In this document: piece after piece, positions 26,869 through 34,351 of the stretch
Numbering within the stretch: position 1 is the first letter of the stretch
Layout of the letters: every line of letters begins with the position of its first letter
Source of the DNA: an uncultured Syntrophaceae bacterium
Lineage (GTDB): Bacteria > Desulfobacterota > Syntrophia > Syntrophales > UBA2185
NCBI GenBank assembly: GCA_903893135.1
Contig: CAITLA010000110.1
Span: 1-36,847, forward strand
Direction of reading: 5' to 3'
DNA length: 36,847 nt
Notes under the pieces: generated by a model
Told to the model about the DNA's origin: nothing
The model's input: only the letters and a program-made list of their open reading frames with translations
Databases searched by the model: none
Position numbers and translations under genes: made by a program

Positions 26869-28158
26869 TTAATGATGCGCATCATGAACGTAGAAAGGCC
26901 ACTTGTGGAAGAACCACTCGTTCCAGAGAAGCGGAATGATCCACCAGAAGTTCCATATAAGGGATTCGCCATTGATAAACCTTTCGGCTAAACCATGCTC
27001 CATGTGATGATTGCCCAGTCCCCAGTGACCGAAGTTGAGGTGGTAGAAGCACACGTACAGAACCGCTGTTAAAATAAGCACACCTACTGTCCTGAACCAG
27101 AAGCCTCCCCAGGAATCTACATTCTTCGCCGGAGACATATCGTCAAAGTAGTGGTGCCACTGGAGGAAGGGAATCAGGGTCATACCGGCAATCTCCGCTG
27201 AATGTATCCACAGGAAGCGCGCGGGGTTTCCCTTGTCCCCTGCAGGCAGATGTTTAATAACATCCTCCATGTCCGCCCATAGCGGAATGAGTTGCAGACA
27301 AATCAGGGCTATAATATATCCAGCCACAACGGTTATACAAAAAGAAATTAGACCTTTCCAGGGCTGGGGAAGCTTGATGAGTGTCCAAGGTTTCATGCGC
27401 CAGACGTTGGGCGTCATGAAGAGGATGATGATCATCCACTCCCACCAACCAAAGACCCAATACACATGGGGAGTGCCACCGGACAGACCGACCCACCAGG
27501 GAGTGTTGAATCCAATAGAATTACCGAACATCTTGCCCCAGACCAAACCAAAGAAAGGAACGATAAGAACAACGTAGAAGAACAGGGTGAGGAGACTGCA
27601 CCAACCGATCTCGGCAAGACCCGCTGCGGGCTGCTCCAGGTTGCTCGGACGGATGGGCCATTTACCAAAGTAGATCGTCACAAACGGATACGAGAAGAAC
27701 CCGATCAGAACAAATCCCACGATTGCACTCTGCGCGAGGTGCGCTTTTTGCATTACCTCCAAGGTAATTATTTTCCCGTCGGGCAACACTATCGCCCCTG
27801 CGGCTGCCAGTGCATTAATATTGGATTGGCTCAAGAAATTGAACCCCATGCCAAAAACCCGATAAAAAATGACTTCAATAACGAACCATGTGAGGGCTGC
27901 GTTCACGATTGTCATCGTAACGCCTCTGGCGGCTGGCGACATTTTCTGAAAGGGCCAGTCACCCAAAAACATGTGCTGCCATAACCCGACCAAAATCATC
28001 ACTGCGAGTATCATAACCATCGGGTAAGGAAACCAACCTACGGGCCCACGAGGATCGCTCAAAATATACCAGGTAACCCAAGCGATCAAGAAAAAAACTA
28101 TGGTAGTAACGATGCCTGTCATGGGTTGACCCCAACGAGGCCGTAATTCTCCTGCCAT
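26869..28158 (-). CDS. Trp/His-rich polytopic membrane protein of unknown function
   Basis: The 429-residue protein has about nine or ten hydrophobic segments (near residues 15-33, 44-64, 80-103, 140-165, 183-208, 232-253, 270-294, 315-335, 353-374, 400-418). It is unusually rich in Trp (about 30) and in His near membrane boundaries: a WIHSAEIAG helix leading to LQWHHYFDD, then YHLNFGHWGLGNHHMEHG, and a C-terminus ending HDAHH. I do not recognise it as any named transporter. It follows the PAS-LuxR gene and precedes the CoA-transferase genes on the same strand, with an AGGAGG site. Plausible roles are short-chain acid uptake or membrane electron transfer, both inferred. Confidence 0.85.
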   Translation of the reverse strand: MAGELRPRWGQPMTGIVTTIVFFLIAWVTWYILSDPRGPVGWFPYPMVMILAVMILVGLWQHMFLGDWPFQKMSPAARGVTMTIVNAALTWFVIEVIFYRVFGMGFNFLSQSNINALAAAGAIVLPDGKIITLEVMQKAHLAQSAIVGFVLIGFFSYPFVTIYFGKWPIRPSNLEQPAAGLAEIGWCSLLTLFFYVVLIVPFFGLVWGKMFGNSIGFNTPWWVGLSGGTPHVYWVFGWWEWMIIILFMTPNVWRMKPWTLIKLPQPWKGLISFCITVVAGYIIALICLQLIPLWADMEDVIKHLPAGDKGNPARFLWIHSAEIAGMTLIPFLQWHHYFDDMSPAKNVDSWGGFWFRTVGVLILTAVLYVCFYHLNFGHWGLGNHHMEHGLAERFINGESLIWNFWWIIPLLWNEWFFHKWPFYVHDAHH

Positions 28159-28314
28159 AATGTCATCCTCCTTTTTTGATTCCAATTAAAGTTGTTAAAA
28201 TCTTCCAGAATTCGTTTACCGAATCATAACTCTAATCTAACTTGATGATCACCTCCTCCCTAATATTCAATAACACGTTTATAATTTCCCCGTGACGACT
28301 GCCTAAATCCTCGC

Positions 28315-28344
28315 ATTATATAAAATATGCTACTATAAATTGAA
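28315..28344 (-). promoter_or_regulatory. Candidate promoter upstream of the membrane-protein gene
   Basis: On the minus strand, a perfect TATAAT (28320-28315) is preceded at 18 bases by TTCAAT, a poor -35. The weak -35 with a strong -10 is the pattern of an activator-dependent promoter. The leader to the start codon is about 150 bases long. Confidence 0.45.
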
Positions 28345-28348
28345 GAAT

Positions 28349-28369
28349 GGACCACCTCGCCATTGGTCC
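28349..28369. promoter_or_regulatory. Candidate operator: GGACCA-N9-TGGTCC dyad
   Basis: A perfect 6-bp inverted repeat with 21-bp span sits immediately upstream of the weak -35, centred about 50 bases before the expected transcript start. That placement suits a dimeric activator; the LuxR-type protein encoded just upstream is the natural candidate, by inference only. The rest of the 427-base gap (28159-28585) holds no gene. Confidence 0.4.
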
Positions 28370-28585
28370 GCCACTTTCATTCTATGGTGCCTTTTAATGC
28401 AGGTCATGGGGTATGCTGTACTAACTATTGGTATCTGTTAATGATATAAGTCTCTAAAACTGAAAATGGTTAATTTGGGAGCTCTATGCTGCGATCAAAT
28501 CTGACACCTTATATAGGTATAAATATGAAAAGACAATATTAAAAGATTTATAACTAATATTAAAAAATATTTAACTTTTCGGAAA

Positions 28586-30703
28586 TTATGAAGATAGATA
28601 GGAACGAAGATTATGCTTTTTGGTTAAATTGAGTTTGCGCCGGATATGATAACGGTATACATTGACTGCGCTTTCAGAGACGTTAAGAAGTGCCGCTATT
28701 TCTTTAGTTGTTTTTTCCTCCTTTATAAGATTGGCGATCTGCACCTCCCTGTTGGTAAGATTCAAGTACTTGACTGACAATTTTTGCGCAAAGGGTGATA
28801 CGATTTCTTTTAGATTTGATTCGAGGACGTTGACATAGGATGAGCCCTTCAGATCTACGCGGCTTTTCAATTTATCAATATATGGCAGTATGAGCAGCTT
28901 CACGTTTGACAGCACCTTTTGTTCGAGCTCATTTCTATCCTCTTCTCTCTGCTTGAGCAGGACCCTTAAGGCCGCATTGAGGTCTTCAAGCTCGTTAGTC
29001 TTTGCCTCAAGCTCAACCTCTCTTTTCTCCAGCATTTCCTCTGCCTGCTTGCGCTCCGTAATATCCCGGATCGATTCGATGGCGCCCACTATGCGCCCTT
29101 TGCTATCGTAAAGGGGACTTGCCTTTGCCCAGAGGAAGGCTCTATTATCCTTCAAAGCAGGAACCCATGTCTCCACGATCAATTGGTCCTCCTCCTTTTT
29201 AAAAACAGAATAATAATTCCGCTCAGTTTTCTTGTCCGGTTTCAAGACAAGATCAATCAAGATAGGCCTTCGTACACCATAAAATGGCAAGGCATACTCA
29301 AAGTCACCTTTTCCCACCATGTCGTCAGCTTTAACTCCCGTCATTTCCTCTATGGCGCGATTCCATGCAATCACGTTCCCCTTCCGGTTAATCGCAAGTG
29401 TCGCGTCCGGCAAGAAATCAATAATATCCGACAACCGCCTCTCTGATTCCCTTAGCGCCTCTTCCGCCTGCTTGCGCTTGGTAATGTCTTTCGAAACCAC
29501 CGTTACGGCTATGGTCCTCCCCTCAGGGTCCTTAACGGGACTCAATGACCTGAGAAAGTATTTATCATCTCTTTCACTCTTGTGTTCATGCTGGATTGCC
29601 TGGCCCATTTTAAAAATACGGCTGATGATTTCCATGAATTCTCTGGCATCCTCTTCAGAATGGAATTCATCATATGATTTTCCTTCCACATCCCCTAAGG
29701 AAATGCCAAGCCGCGACAGGAATCCTTCGTTCATGAACAGATACCTGCAATCCTTGTCAACGAGATACATCACGTCAGTACTGGATGCGAGGGATCGGTA
29801 TTTTTCCTCTGATTCCTGAAGCATTCTTTCCGCCTCTTTGCGCTCCGTAATGTCCCTGATCGACTCAATGGCGCCCACGATATCGCCTTTGCTATCATAA
29901 AGGGGACTGGCCTTTGCCCAGAGGAAGGCCTTTTTCCACTTCAAAAATGGCACCCATGTCTCTATAATAAGGATATCTTTATTCTTTTCGAGAATAGAAT
30001 AATAACTCCGTTCAATTTTCTTATCCGGCTTCAGTACCAGATCAGCCAAGATGGGCCTTCGTATGCCGTAAAAGGGCAACGCATATTCGTAGTCACCTTT
30101 TCCTAATATGTCGGCGGCTTTGACACCCGTCATTTCCTCTATGGCATGATTCCACGCAATAACCTTCCCTTTTAAGTCAATTGCAAGTGTCGCATCCGGC
30201 AGAAAATCAATAATATCCGCTAACCGTCTCTCTGATTCTCTTAGCGCCTCCTCCACCCTCCTGCGCTCGGTGACATCTATGGCATTTCCCAGGATTGCCG
30301 GCTTTCCGTTGTATTGGATGGGGGAGACTATCTGAATCACATACCTGATTGCGCCCTGTTTGGTTACCATTCTGAATTCATATGGCGCATAGTCTATGCC
30401 CTGGAGCATCTCGCGGGCTTTCTTCTTTGCCATTTCCTTATCGTCGGGATGAACTATAATGCCGGAATCCTTGCCTACGAGCTCTTCTGCTGTATAATCG
30501 GCATAAGCAATAGCACTTGTATTAATATAGCGAAATTTTCCATCCTGCACAATGAAGGCGGCAGCAAAGGATTTCTCCGTCAGGCTTCTGAAAAGCTGCT
30601 CACTCTCGAGCAGCTTTACATCCGCTTTCTGGCGCCCTGAAGATCTTCTGTCCGCCAATGATGTCTTCTGATTTGGACTCTCATTGGTTAATTTCTTGGA
30701 CAT
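28586..30703 (-). CDS. Multi-PAS sensor regulator with LuxR-type DNA-binding domain
   Basis: A 705-residue one-component regulator. Residues ~34-148, 155-288, 298-412 and 418-551 are four PAS/PAC units, each ending with a DITERK-type boundary. A charged coiled coil (~553-600) follows, then a LuxR-type helix-turn-helix (~647-700) with LTNREVQIANLIKEEKTTKEIA (given as LTNREVQIA and TTKEIAALLNVSESAVNVY). No histidine-kinase or receiver domain is present, so it likely senses a small molecule or redox state and binds DNA directly. PAS units 2 and 4 are near copies. It is transcribed toward the CoA-transferase/beta-oxidation genes and probably controls them. Confidence 0.9.
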   Translation of the reverse strand: MSKKLTNESPNQKTSLADRRSSGRQKADVKLLESEQLFRSLTEKSFAAAFIVQDGKFRYINTSAIAYADYTAEELVGKDSGIIVHPDDKEMAKKKAREMLQGIDYAPYEFRMVTKQGAIRYVIQIVSPIQYNGKPAILGNAIDVTERRRVEEALRESERRLADIIDFLPDATLAIDLKGKVIAWNHAIEEMTGVKAADILGKGDYEYALPFYGIRRPILADLVLKPDKKIERSYYSILEKNKDILIIETWVPFLKWKKAFLWAKASPLYDSKGDIVGAIESIRDITERKEAERMLQESEEKYRSLASSTDVMYLVDKDCRYLFMNEGFLSRLGISLGDVEGKSYDEFHSEEDAREFMEIISRIFKMGQAIQHEHKSERDDKYFLRSLSPVKDPEGRTIAVTVVSKDITKRKQAEEALRESERRLSDIIDFLPDATLAINRKGNVIAWNRAIEEMTGVKADDMVGKGDFEYALPFYGVRRPILIDLVLKPDKKTERNYYSVFKKEEDQLIVETWVPALKDNRAFLWAKASPLYDSKGRIVGAIESIRDITERKQAEEMLEKREVELEAKTNELEDLNAALRVLLKQREEDRNELEQKVLSNVKLLILPYIDKLKSRVDLKGSSYVNVLESNLKEIVSPFAQKLSVKYLNLTNREVQIANLIKEEKTTKEIAALLNVSESAVNVYRYHIRRKLNLTKKHNLRSYLSS
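29051..29461 (-). repeat. Internal duplication within the PAS regulator, copy B
   Basis: Residues ~415-551 repeat residues ~152-288 at an offset of 263 residues (789 bases; matching copy A at 29840-30250). Both protein and DNA are closely similar, for example the LPDATLAI, EYALPFYG and FLWAKASPLYDSKG stretches. The intervening PAS 3 is a different type. Confidence 0.8.
29840..30250 (-). repeat. Internal duplication within the PAS regulator, copy A
   Basis: The partner of the copy at 29051-29461. The duplicated unit is a PAS domain with an unusually long insertion between WN..IEEMTGV and the FLWAKASPL strand; a Lys-Lys-x-Glu-Arg loop lies in it. The DNA similarity indicates a fairly recent duplication or ongoing gene conversion. 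Confidence 0.8.
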
Positions 30704-30929
30704 CTACAATTCTCCATTTTCGGATATTGGAACTCGCCGATGAGGAAGATATTTATTTTGCAGCCCCTTCAGCCAATGGGGCGAATTCTGAAGTTTATCT
30801 TTATACCACAAATCCGAAATGAAGACAATGTATCTGTCGAGATCAGATCCGTTTATCATTGACAATACTCTGCCTCTCTTTTATACTTCTTTCTATCGAT
30901 GAATCCTGACTTAGCGGAGTTATGCATGT

Positions 30930-31097
30930 ATGGAATGCCAGAAAATTCATGGAGACGGAAATTTCAGGATTGACCGGCACGGATATGACTCCGATGACCC
31001 CGGGGCACGCGATGAAAGGGTTGATGTATCACCTGCCGGTACGGAGGGAATCTTTATCGATACAGAACGTCCTGAAGGTGACGGTGAAAAGAGATAA
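30930..31097 (+). CDS. Possible small acidic protein (55 residues)
   Basis: A short frame begins MECQKIHGDGNFRIDRHGYD and continues Asp/Glu/Gly-rich to a stop 25 bases before a strong terminator. Codons have a clear purine-first pattern and GGAG lies 10 bases before the ATG. A frame at 30922-31107 (61 residues) overlaps but reads less like protein and has a ribosome site too close to its start. The single-gene transcript ending at the terminator supports something being expressed here; it could also be a small RNA. Confidence 0.4.
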   Translation: MECQKIHGDGNFRIDRHGYDSDDPGARDERVDVSPAGTEGIFIDTERPEGDGEKR

Positions 31098-31122
31098 AGC
31101 GATTTAAACATTAGGTATCTTC

Positions 31123-31160
31123 AATACCCCGGAAATCAACGGACTCTGGGGTATTTTTTT
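31123..31160 (+). terminator. Strong intrinsic terminator
   Basis: AATACCCC and GGGGTATT form a perfect 8-bp stem around a 17-base loop, followed at once by a T-run. It closes the short transcription unit upstream and precedes the MBL-fold gene by 35 bases. Confidence 0.85.
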
Positions 31161-31194
31161 AAGCCACAATTAAAATAATAAGGGGAAGTCAAAT

Positions 31195-31944
31195 TTGAAA
31201 GTGGTTTTCTTAGGAACAAATGGGTGGTACGATACGCAAACGGGAAATACAATCTGTGTTCTTATAAGGACAACAGATTATGAGATTATTCTCGATGCCG
31301 GTAACGGCCTTTACAAACTGGACCGGTATATACATGAAGGGAATGGCAAGCCCGCCTACCTTTTCCTCAGCCATTTTCATCTTGATCACATCATAGGCTT
31401 GCATACACTGAATAAATTCAACTTCCGACAGGGTCTTAATATCTGCGGCCCCACCGGCACAAGAGATACTCTGCAAATATTTATCAATGACCCCTTCACG
31501 GCGTCCGTCTCGCAACTCCCATTTTCAGTCAATACTTATGAATTGCCGAAAGAGAGCAACAACCTCCCATTCACAGTTGAAGCCGAAGAGCTCAATCACC
31601 AGTCACTGACTTTAGGATACAGATTTGAAATAGAAGGAAAGGTCATCAGCTACTGCCCGGATACCGGTTTCTGTGAGAATGCCATCCACCTGGCCAGATC
31701 AGCAGATCTCCTGATAGCTGAATGTGCGTACAAAAGCGGCCAGTCCTCCGAAAGCTGGCCGCATCTGAACCCGGAGACTGCTGCAACGATTGCCAGGGAT
31801 GCAGGCGCAAGAAGCCTGGCTCTTATTCATTTCGACGCAGAAATATATAAGACCTTGGCAGAAAGGAAAGAAGCAGAAGGTGTAGCCCGAAAAATATTCA
31901 AGAATACCTTTATGACAGCCGATGATATGGAGATAGATTTATAG
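31195..31944 (+). CDS. MBL-fold metallohydrolase, RNase Z/phosphodiesterase-like
   Basis: The 249-residue product has the metallo-beta-lactamase fold: SHFHLDHIIG (HXHXDH, two-metal site) near residue 60, an LDAGNG strand before it, the metal-bridging Asp in CPDTGF and later His in LIHFDA. The branch is that of RNase Z-like and PQQ-type hydrolases, acting on a phosphodiester or thioester that cannot be named. Start is TTG with AAGGGGAAG upstream, at the normal opening KVVFLGTNGW. The first broken gene of the rearranged patch follows 36 bases later. Confidence 0.88.
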   Translation: MKVVFLGTNGWYDTQTGNTICVLIRTTDYEIILDAGNGLYKLDRYIHEGNGKPAYLFLSHFHLDHIIGLHTLNKFNFRQGLNICGPTGTRDTLQIFINDPFTASVSQLPFSVNTYELPKESNNLPFTVEAEELNHQSLTLGYRFEIEGKVISYCPDTGFCENAIHLARSADLLIAECAYKSGQSSESWPHLNPETAATIARDAGARSLALIHFDAEIYKTLAERKEAEGVARKIFKNTFMTADDMEIDL

Positions 31945-31980
31945 TAAGCTCTGCGCATTAAGGATTGGGGAGTGCTTTCA

Positions 31981-32210
31981 TGGCGAAAACAATTTTGGTT
32001 GTTGATGATGAAGTGACAGTTCGCGATCTACTCAAAGATACTTTTGTTATCGAGGGCTATGATGTGCGACTCGCAGAAGGAGCCGAGACGGCTTTTGAGA
32101 TTTTGAAAGAAGAAGACATCGAGGTCATATTTCTTGATCTTAAATTGTTCGGTCAGGAGAAACCATGGCCAGCAGGCATAGCAGCAGGAAAAAAGCCATC
32201 AAGGCCGTAA
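31981..32210 (+). pseudogene. Truncated response-regulator receiver domain
   Basis: A receiver domain begins normally (AKTILVVDDEVTVRDLL, acidic pair, then FLDLKLFG with the phospho-acceptor Asp) after an ATG with GGGGAG. Family identity ends near base 32150, where MNGIEL should follow; the last ~18 codons translate the antisense of a motB fragment. Half of the receiver and any output domain are missing. The cause is a rearrangement, a deletion, or an assembly join. The starting point at 31981 is preferred over a TTG at 31965. Confidence 0.75.
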
Positions 32211-32307
32211 TGAAGTCCGCATAGGCAACCTTCCACTGCCCTCCGTGATGCCCCGCATGTTTCTTTGTTTTCTTAACTACAATGATGGGCCTTAATCTCT
32301 CAGCCAT
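32140..32307 (-). pseudogene. motB: N-terminal fragment of MotB flagellar stator
   Basis: On the minus strand 55 codons read as the MotB N-terminus: MAERLRPIIVVKKTKK, then GGQWKVAYADFITALMAFF with the conserved proton-relay Asp in the transmembrane helix, and LLAMVSPD. A stop follows at the joint with the receiver fragment, and the whole periplasmic OmpA-like domain is missing. A TAATG overlap with the upstream motA tail keeps the normal operon junction. The fragment cannot make a working stator. Confidence 0.8.
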
Positions 32308-32387
32308 TATTTCCTAACCTGTCTGACAGCCTCCTCAATCTCTACGAAGTCGGGTATCTCCTTTGTCAGAATTGCCCTCTGCCAATC
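32307..32387 (-). pseudogene. motA: C-terminal tail of MotA-like stator
   Basis: Twenty-six codons ending in TAA overlap the motB start by one base (TAATG), and read RAILTKEIPDFVEIEEAVR near the end, compatible with a MotA cytoplasmic tail. An in-frame stop lies directly upstream, so the rest of motA is gone. Identification leans on the adjoining motB fragment. Bases 32388-32473 hold nothing else. Confidence 0.5.
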
Positions 32388-32473
32388 TTACTCCGTGTAA
32401 CTGCCATGGGCTCACCGCGGCAACACAACATAAAGATACGTAAATCATTAATCGTCATAACAGCCCTTTAACT

Positions 32474-33334
32474 TTAATCGCCGAATTGATGTTTTGCCTG
32501 GTAAAAAGGCATCAATACGATAATAGTATTCAAACCATTCTCACTCCTTATGTCAACGCCGGCGCCCCATTTCCTTAACAGCGAGAAGGCGCATAGCAGT
32601 GCCCCTTCTCCGGTTCCTCCCAGAGAAGAAGCATACCCCTGCACTTCATCAAGCAATAGTCTTTTCAGATCGTCGGAAATGGGAACCCCTCGATTCTGGA
32701 TCTTCACGCATATCTGTCCATTTTCAAGTTGTGTTGAAATATATAGTTCCTTTGGGGCACTGTCCTTCATGGCGACCGCTGCATATCTGATCATTGTAGA
32801 AAAGGCCAGGGAATAGTCAGCTGGGGCTCCTCTGACCCCCGGTAGGTCTCTATCGAGTTGCAAAGTTTTTTTGACGCTATGCCTGAAATCCAGATAAAAA
32901 TCGAAAAACCTCATCTCCAGTTCGATAAGCTCGGATAGATTCACTTTCTGCGCAGTCCGATCACCGATCGCACAAAATTTCCCCATCACGGTCTGAAGAA
33001 TGCCAGAGAGTCTATCAGCCTCACGCGCTATGGAGTCAACGTCACGGATCAGTTTTTTATTATCCTCCTGATAAGATGTATCCTTTTCTACATCTGCTCT
33101 CTTCATGATATCCATTAATTTTCTCTGCAGCAACCTGGAGCGCCCCATGATGCCATTTAAAGGATTAGCAAAATTGTGAACGATGCCGGGCACAAGTTCT
33201 TCAATAAATGTGCCCTGAAATTCTTTCTCCAGAATGCTTTGAATTTCTTGGTGATACATATTTTTATTATTTTCCTGATCAGCAAGCTTCGTTTTTCTTG
33301 TTCCCCGATCTTTACCGTCTTCGCTCATCTCCAT
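32474..33334 (-). CDS. Histidine-kinase-like protein with degenerate ATP-binding domain
   Basis: The 286-residue soluble product has an H-box in PGIVHNFANPLNGIMG (phospho-acceptor His53) and a long dimerisation helix, so it looks like a PAS-less sensor kinase. In the ATPase region the N-box Asn is absent (STMIRYAAVAMKD where NALxA is expected) and the first Gly box is missing; only a GTGEGALL segment near residue 243 recalls the second. ATP use is doubtful, and it may act as a partner or phosphotransfer protein. The start has AGGAAG. It faces the broken motA/motB patch. Confidence 0.75.
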   Translation of the reverse strand: MEMSEDGKDRGTRKTKLADQENNKNMYHQEIQSILEKEFQGTFIEELVPGIVHNFANPLNGIMGRSRLLQRKLMDIMKRADVEKDTSYQEDNKKLIRDVDSIAREADRLSGILQTVMGKFCAIGDRTAQKVNLSELIELEMRFFDFYLDFRHSVKKTLQLDRDLPGVRGAPADYSLAFSTMIRYAAVAMKDSAPKELYISTQLENGQICVKIQNRGVPISDDLKRLLLDEVQGYASSLGGTGEGALLCAFSLLRKWGAGVDIRSENGLNTIIVLMPFYQAKHQFGD

Positions 33335-34073
33335 CTCACTTCCTATTATCGATGATCATGTTCTGCAACATCTTTCATGCCTCCTCTACCTTGGCCTCTT
33401 CCGTATCACCCGGCTTTTCTTTTGTAGGATAGCCGGTAGAGTATATTGTAACCACGTTCAGTAGAGAAAGCTGATATTCATATATTCAATCATTTCATAA
33501 AGCCAACGCTTTATAGTAACACAAATCTTGTAAAATATACTTCTTTTATTCCTACGCCGAGGAAGCCGTCTAATTCATCCCGTATCTTACCTTGAATTAT
33601 ACTGTAAGCCTTTTCCCATTTGGTAGTGTAAAATATTTTGTGTAAATTGGTAAGGGGCTTTGGGTATAAAAACGGCGCATTCCCTCTAATAAGGATTTGT
33701 CCCCACAAACCAAGATGAGTGGAGAGGATTCTATGAACGTAGAAAGGAGGTCATCAAGTATCGTTTCATTGATGGGGTCAATTTCCGAATGCATACGGGG
33801 AGAGAGGTGGAGATAATCCCCATTCTCGTTGCTATCGGGTTCACCGGGAATGGATAAAAACTAGTTTTGGGATTCCATATCCGGCGATAAGCAATCCGCC
33901 AATAATGAAGAAATGGCTGCATCCGGCTCCCATAGCCCTCTCTATTCCATAACCCCCCTGCCGGGTATAGATCCTATTTTTCTCTTGCAATGGAGATTTT
34001 TGTATGTTAAAAGCTTTGTGAAAATCATCGTATACGTTAGTGGGCATATGAATACATGGCGGGGAGTTGCGCG
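33335..34073. other. Long stretch without a confident gene
   Basis: No clear gene is seen in these 739 bases. A plus-strand open stretch at 33693-33857 reads like protein (EWRGFYERRKEVIKYRF then GREVEIIPILVAIG) but has no start codon after an in-frame stop, so it may be a gene remnant. Antisense frames over 33511-33794 are equally open and cannot be preferred. The end of the stretch contains the GGGGAG site of the next gene. Confidence 0.4.
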
Positions 34074-34289
34074 ATGACGATTTCGTCTTATCAGATTGAT
34101 AACATTCTGAAGTCATATGGAAAGCAGAAAAAGGCCAAGGTCGGAACATCGCAGCAACTCGATGCGGCAGATGGTGCAAAGTATGCAGACATAGCCACTC
34201 CGGACACCGGCGATGAGACAGACGCTTACGACAAAATTTCATGCAGCCTGATGGATATTCTCCTAAAATCCAAAAAAAAAATTGACTGA
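34074..34289 (+). CDS. Small flagellar-cluster-type protein, orphan
   Basis: A 71-residue soluble protein beginning MTISSYQIDNILKSYGKQKK. This opening recalls a small conserved protein that sits beside flgM-type genes in Desulfovibrio and relatives (the DVU0524-like group), a comparison from memory. The middle is Asp/Ala-rich and likely disordered, with a C-terminal helix ending KSKKKID. The ATG at 34074 has GGGGAG; a longer reading from 34056 adds MAGSCA and is less likely. No flagellar gene is next to it, apart from the motA/motB scraps 1.7 kb away. Confidence 0.6.
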   Translation: MTISSYQIDNILKSYGKQKKAKVGTSQQLDAADGAKYADIATPDTGDETDAYDKISCSLMDILLKSKKKID

Positions 34290-34351
34290 GCCAGATCCTA
34301 TACCCTTATCTATCCACGGAAAATGCATAATATCTATCATGCCTTCTACGT

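Noticed and set aside
33511-33794. Two overlapping minus-strand frames that might be one frameshifted gene
   Set aside because: Neither has a convincing start or motif, and an antisense frame over 33693-33857 is equally open; left as an unresolved stretch.
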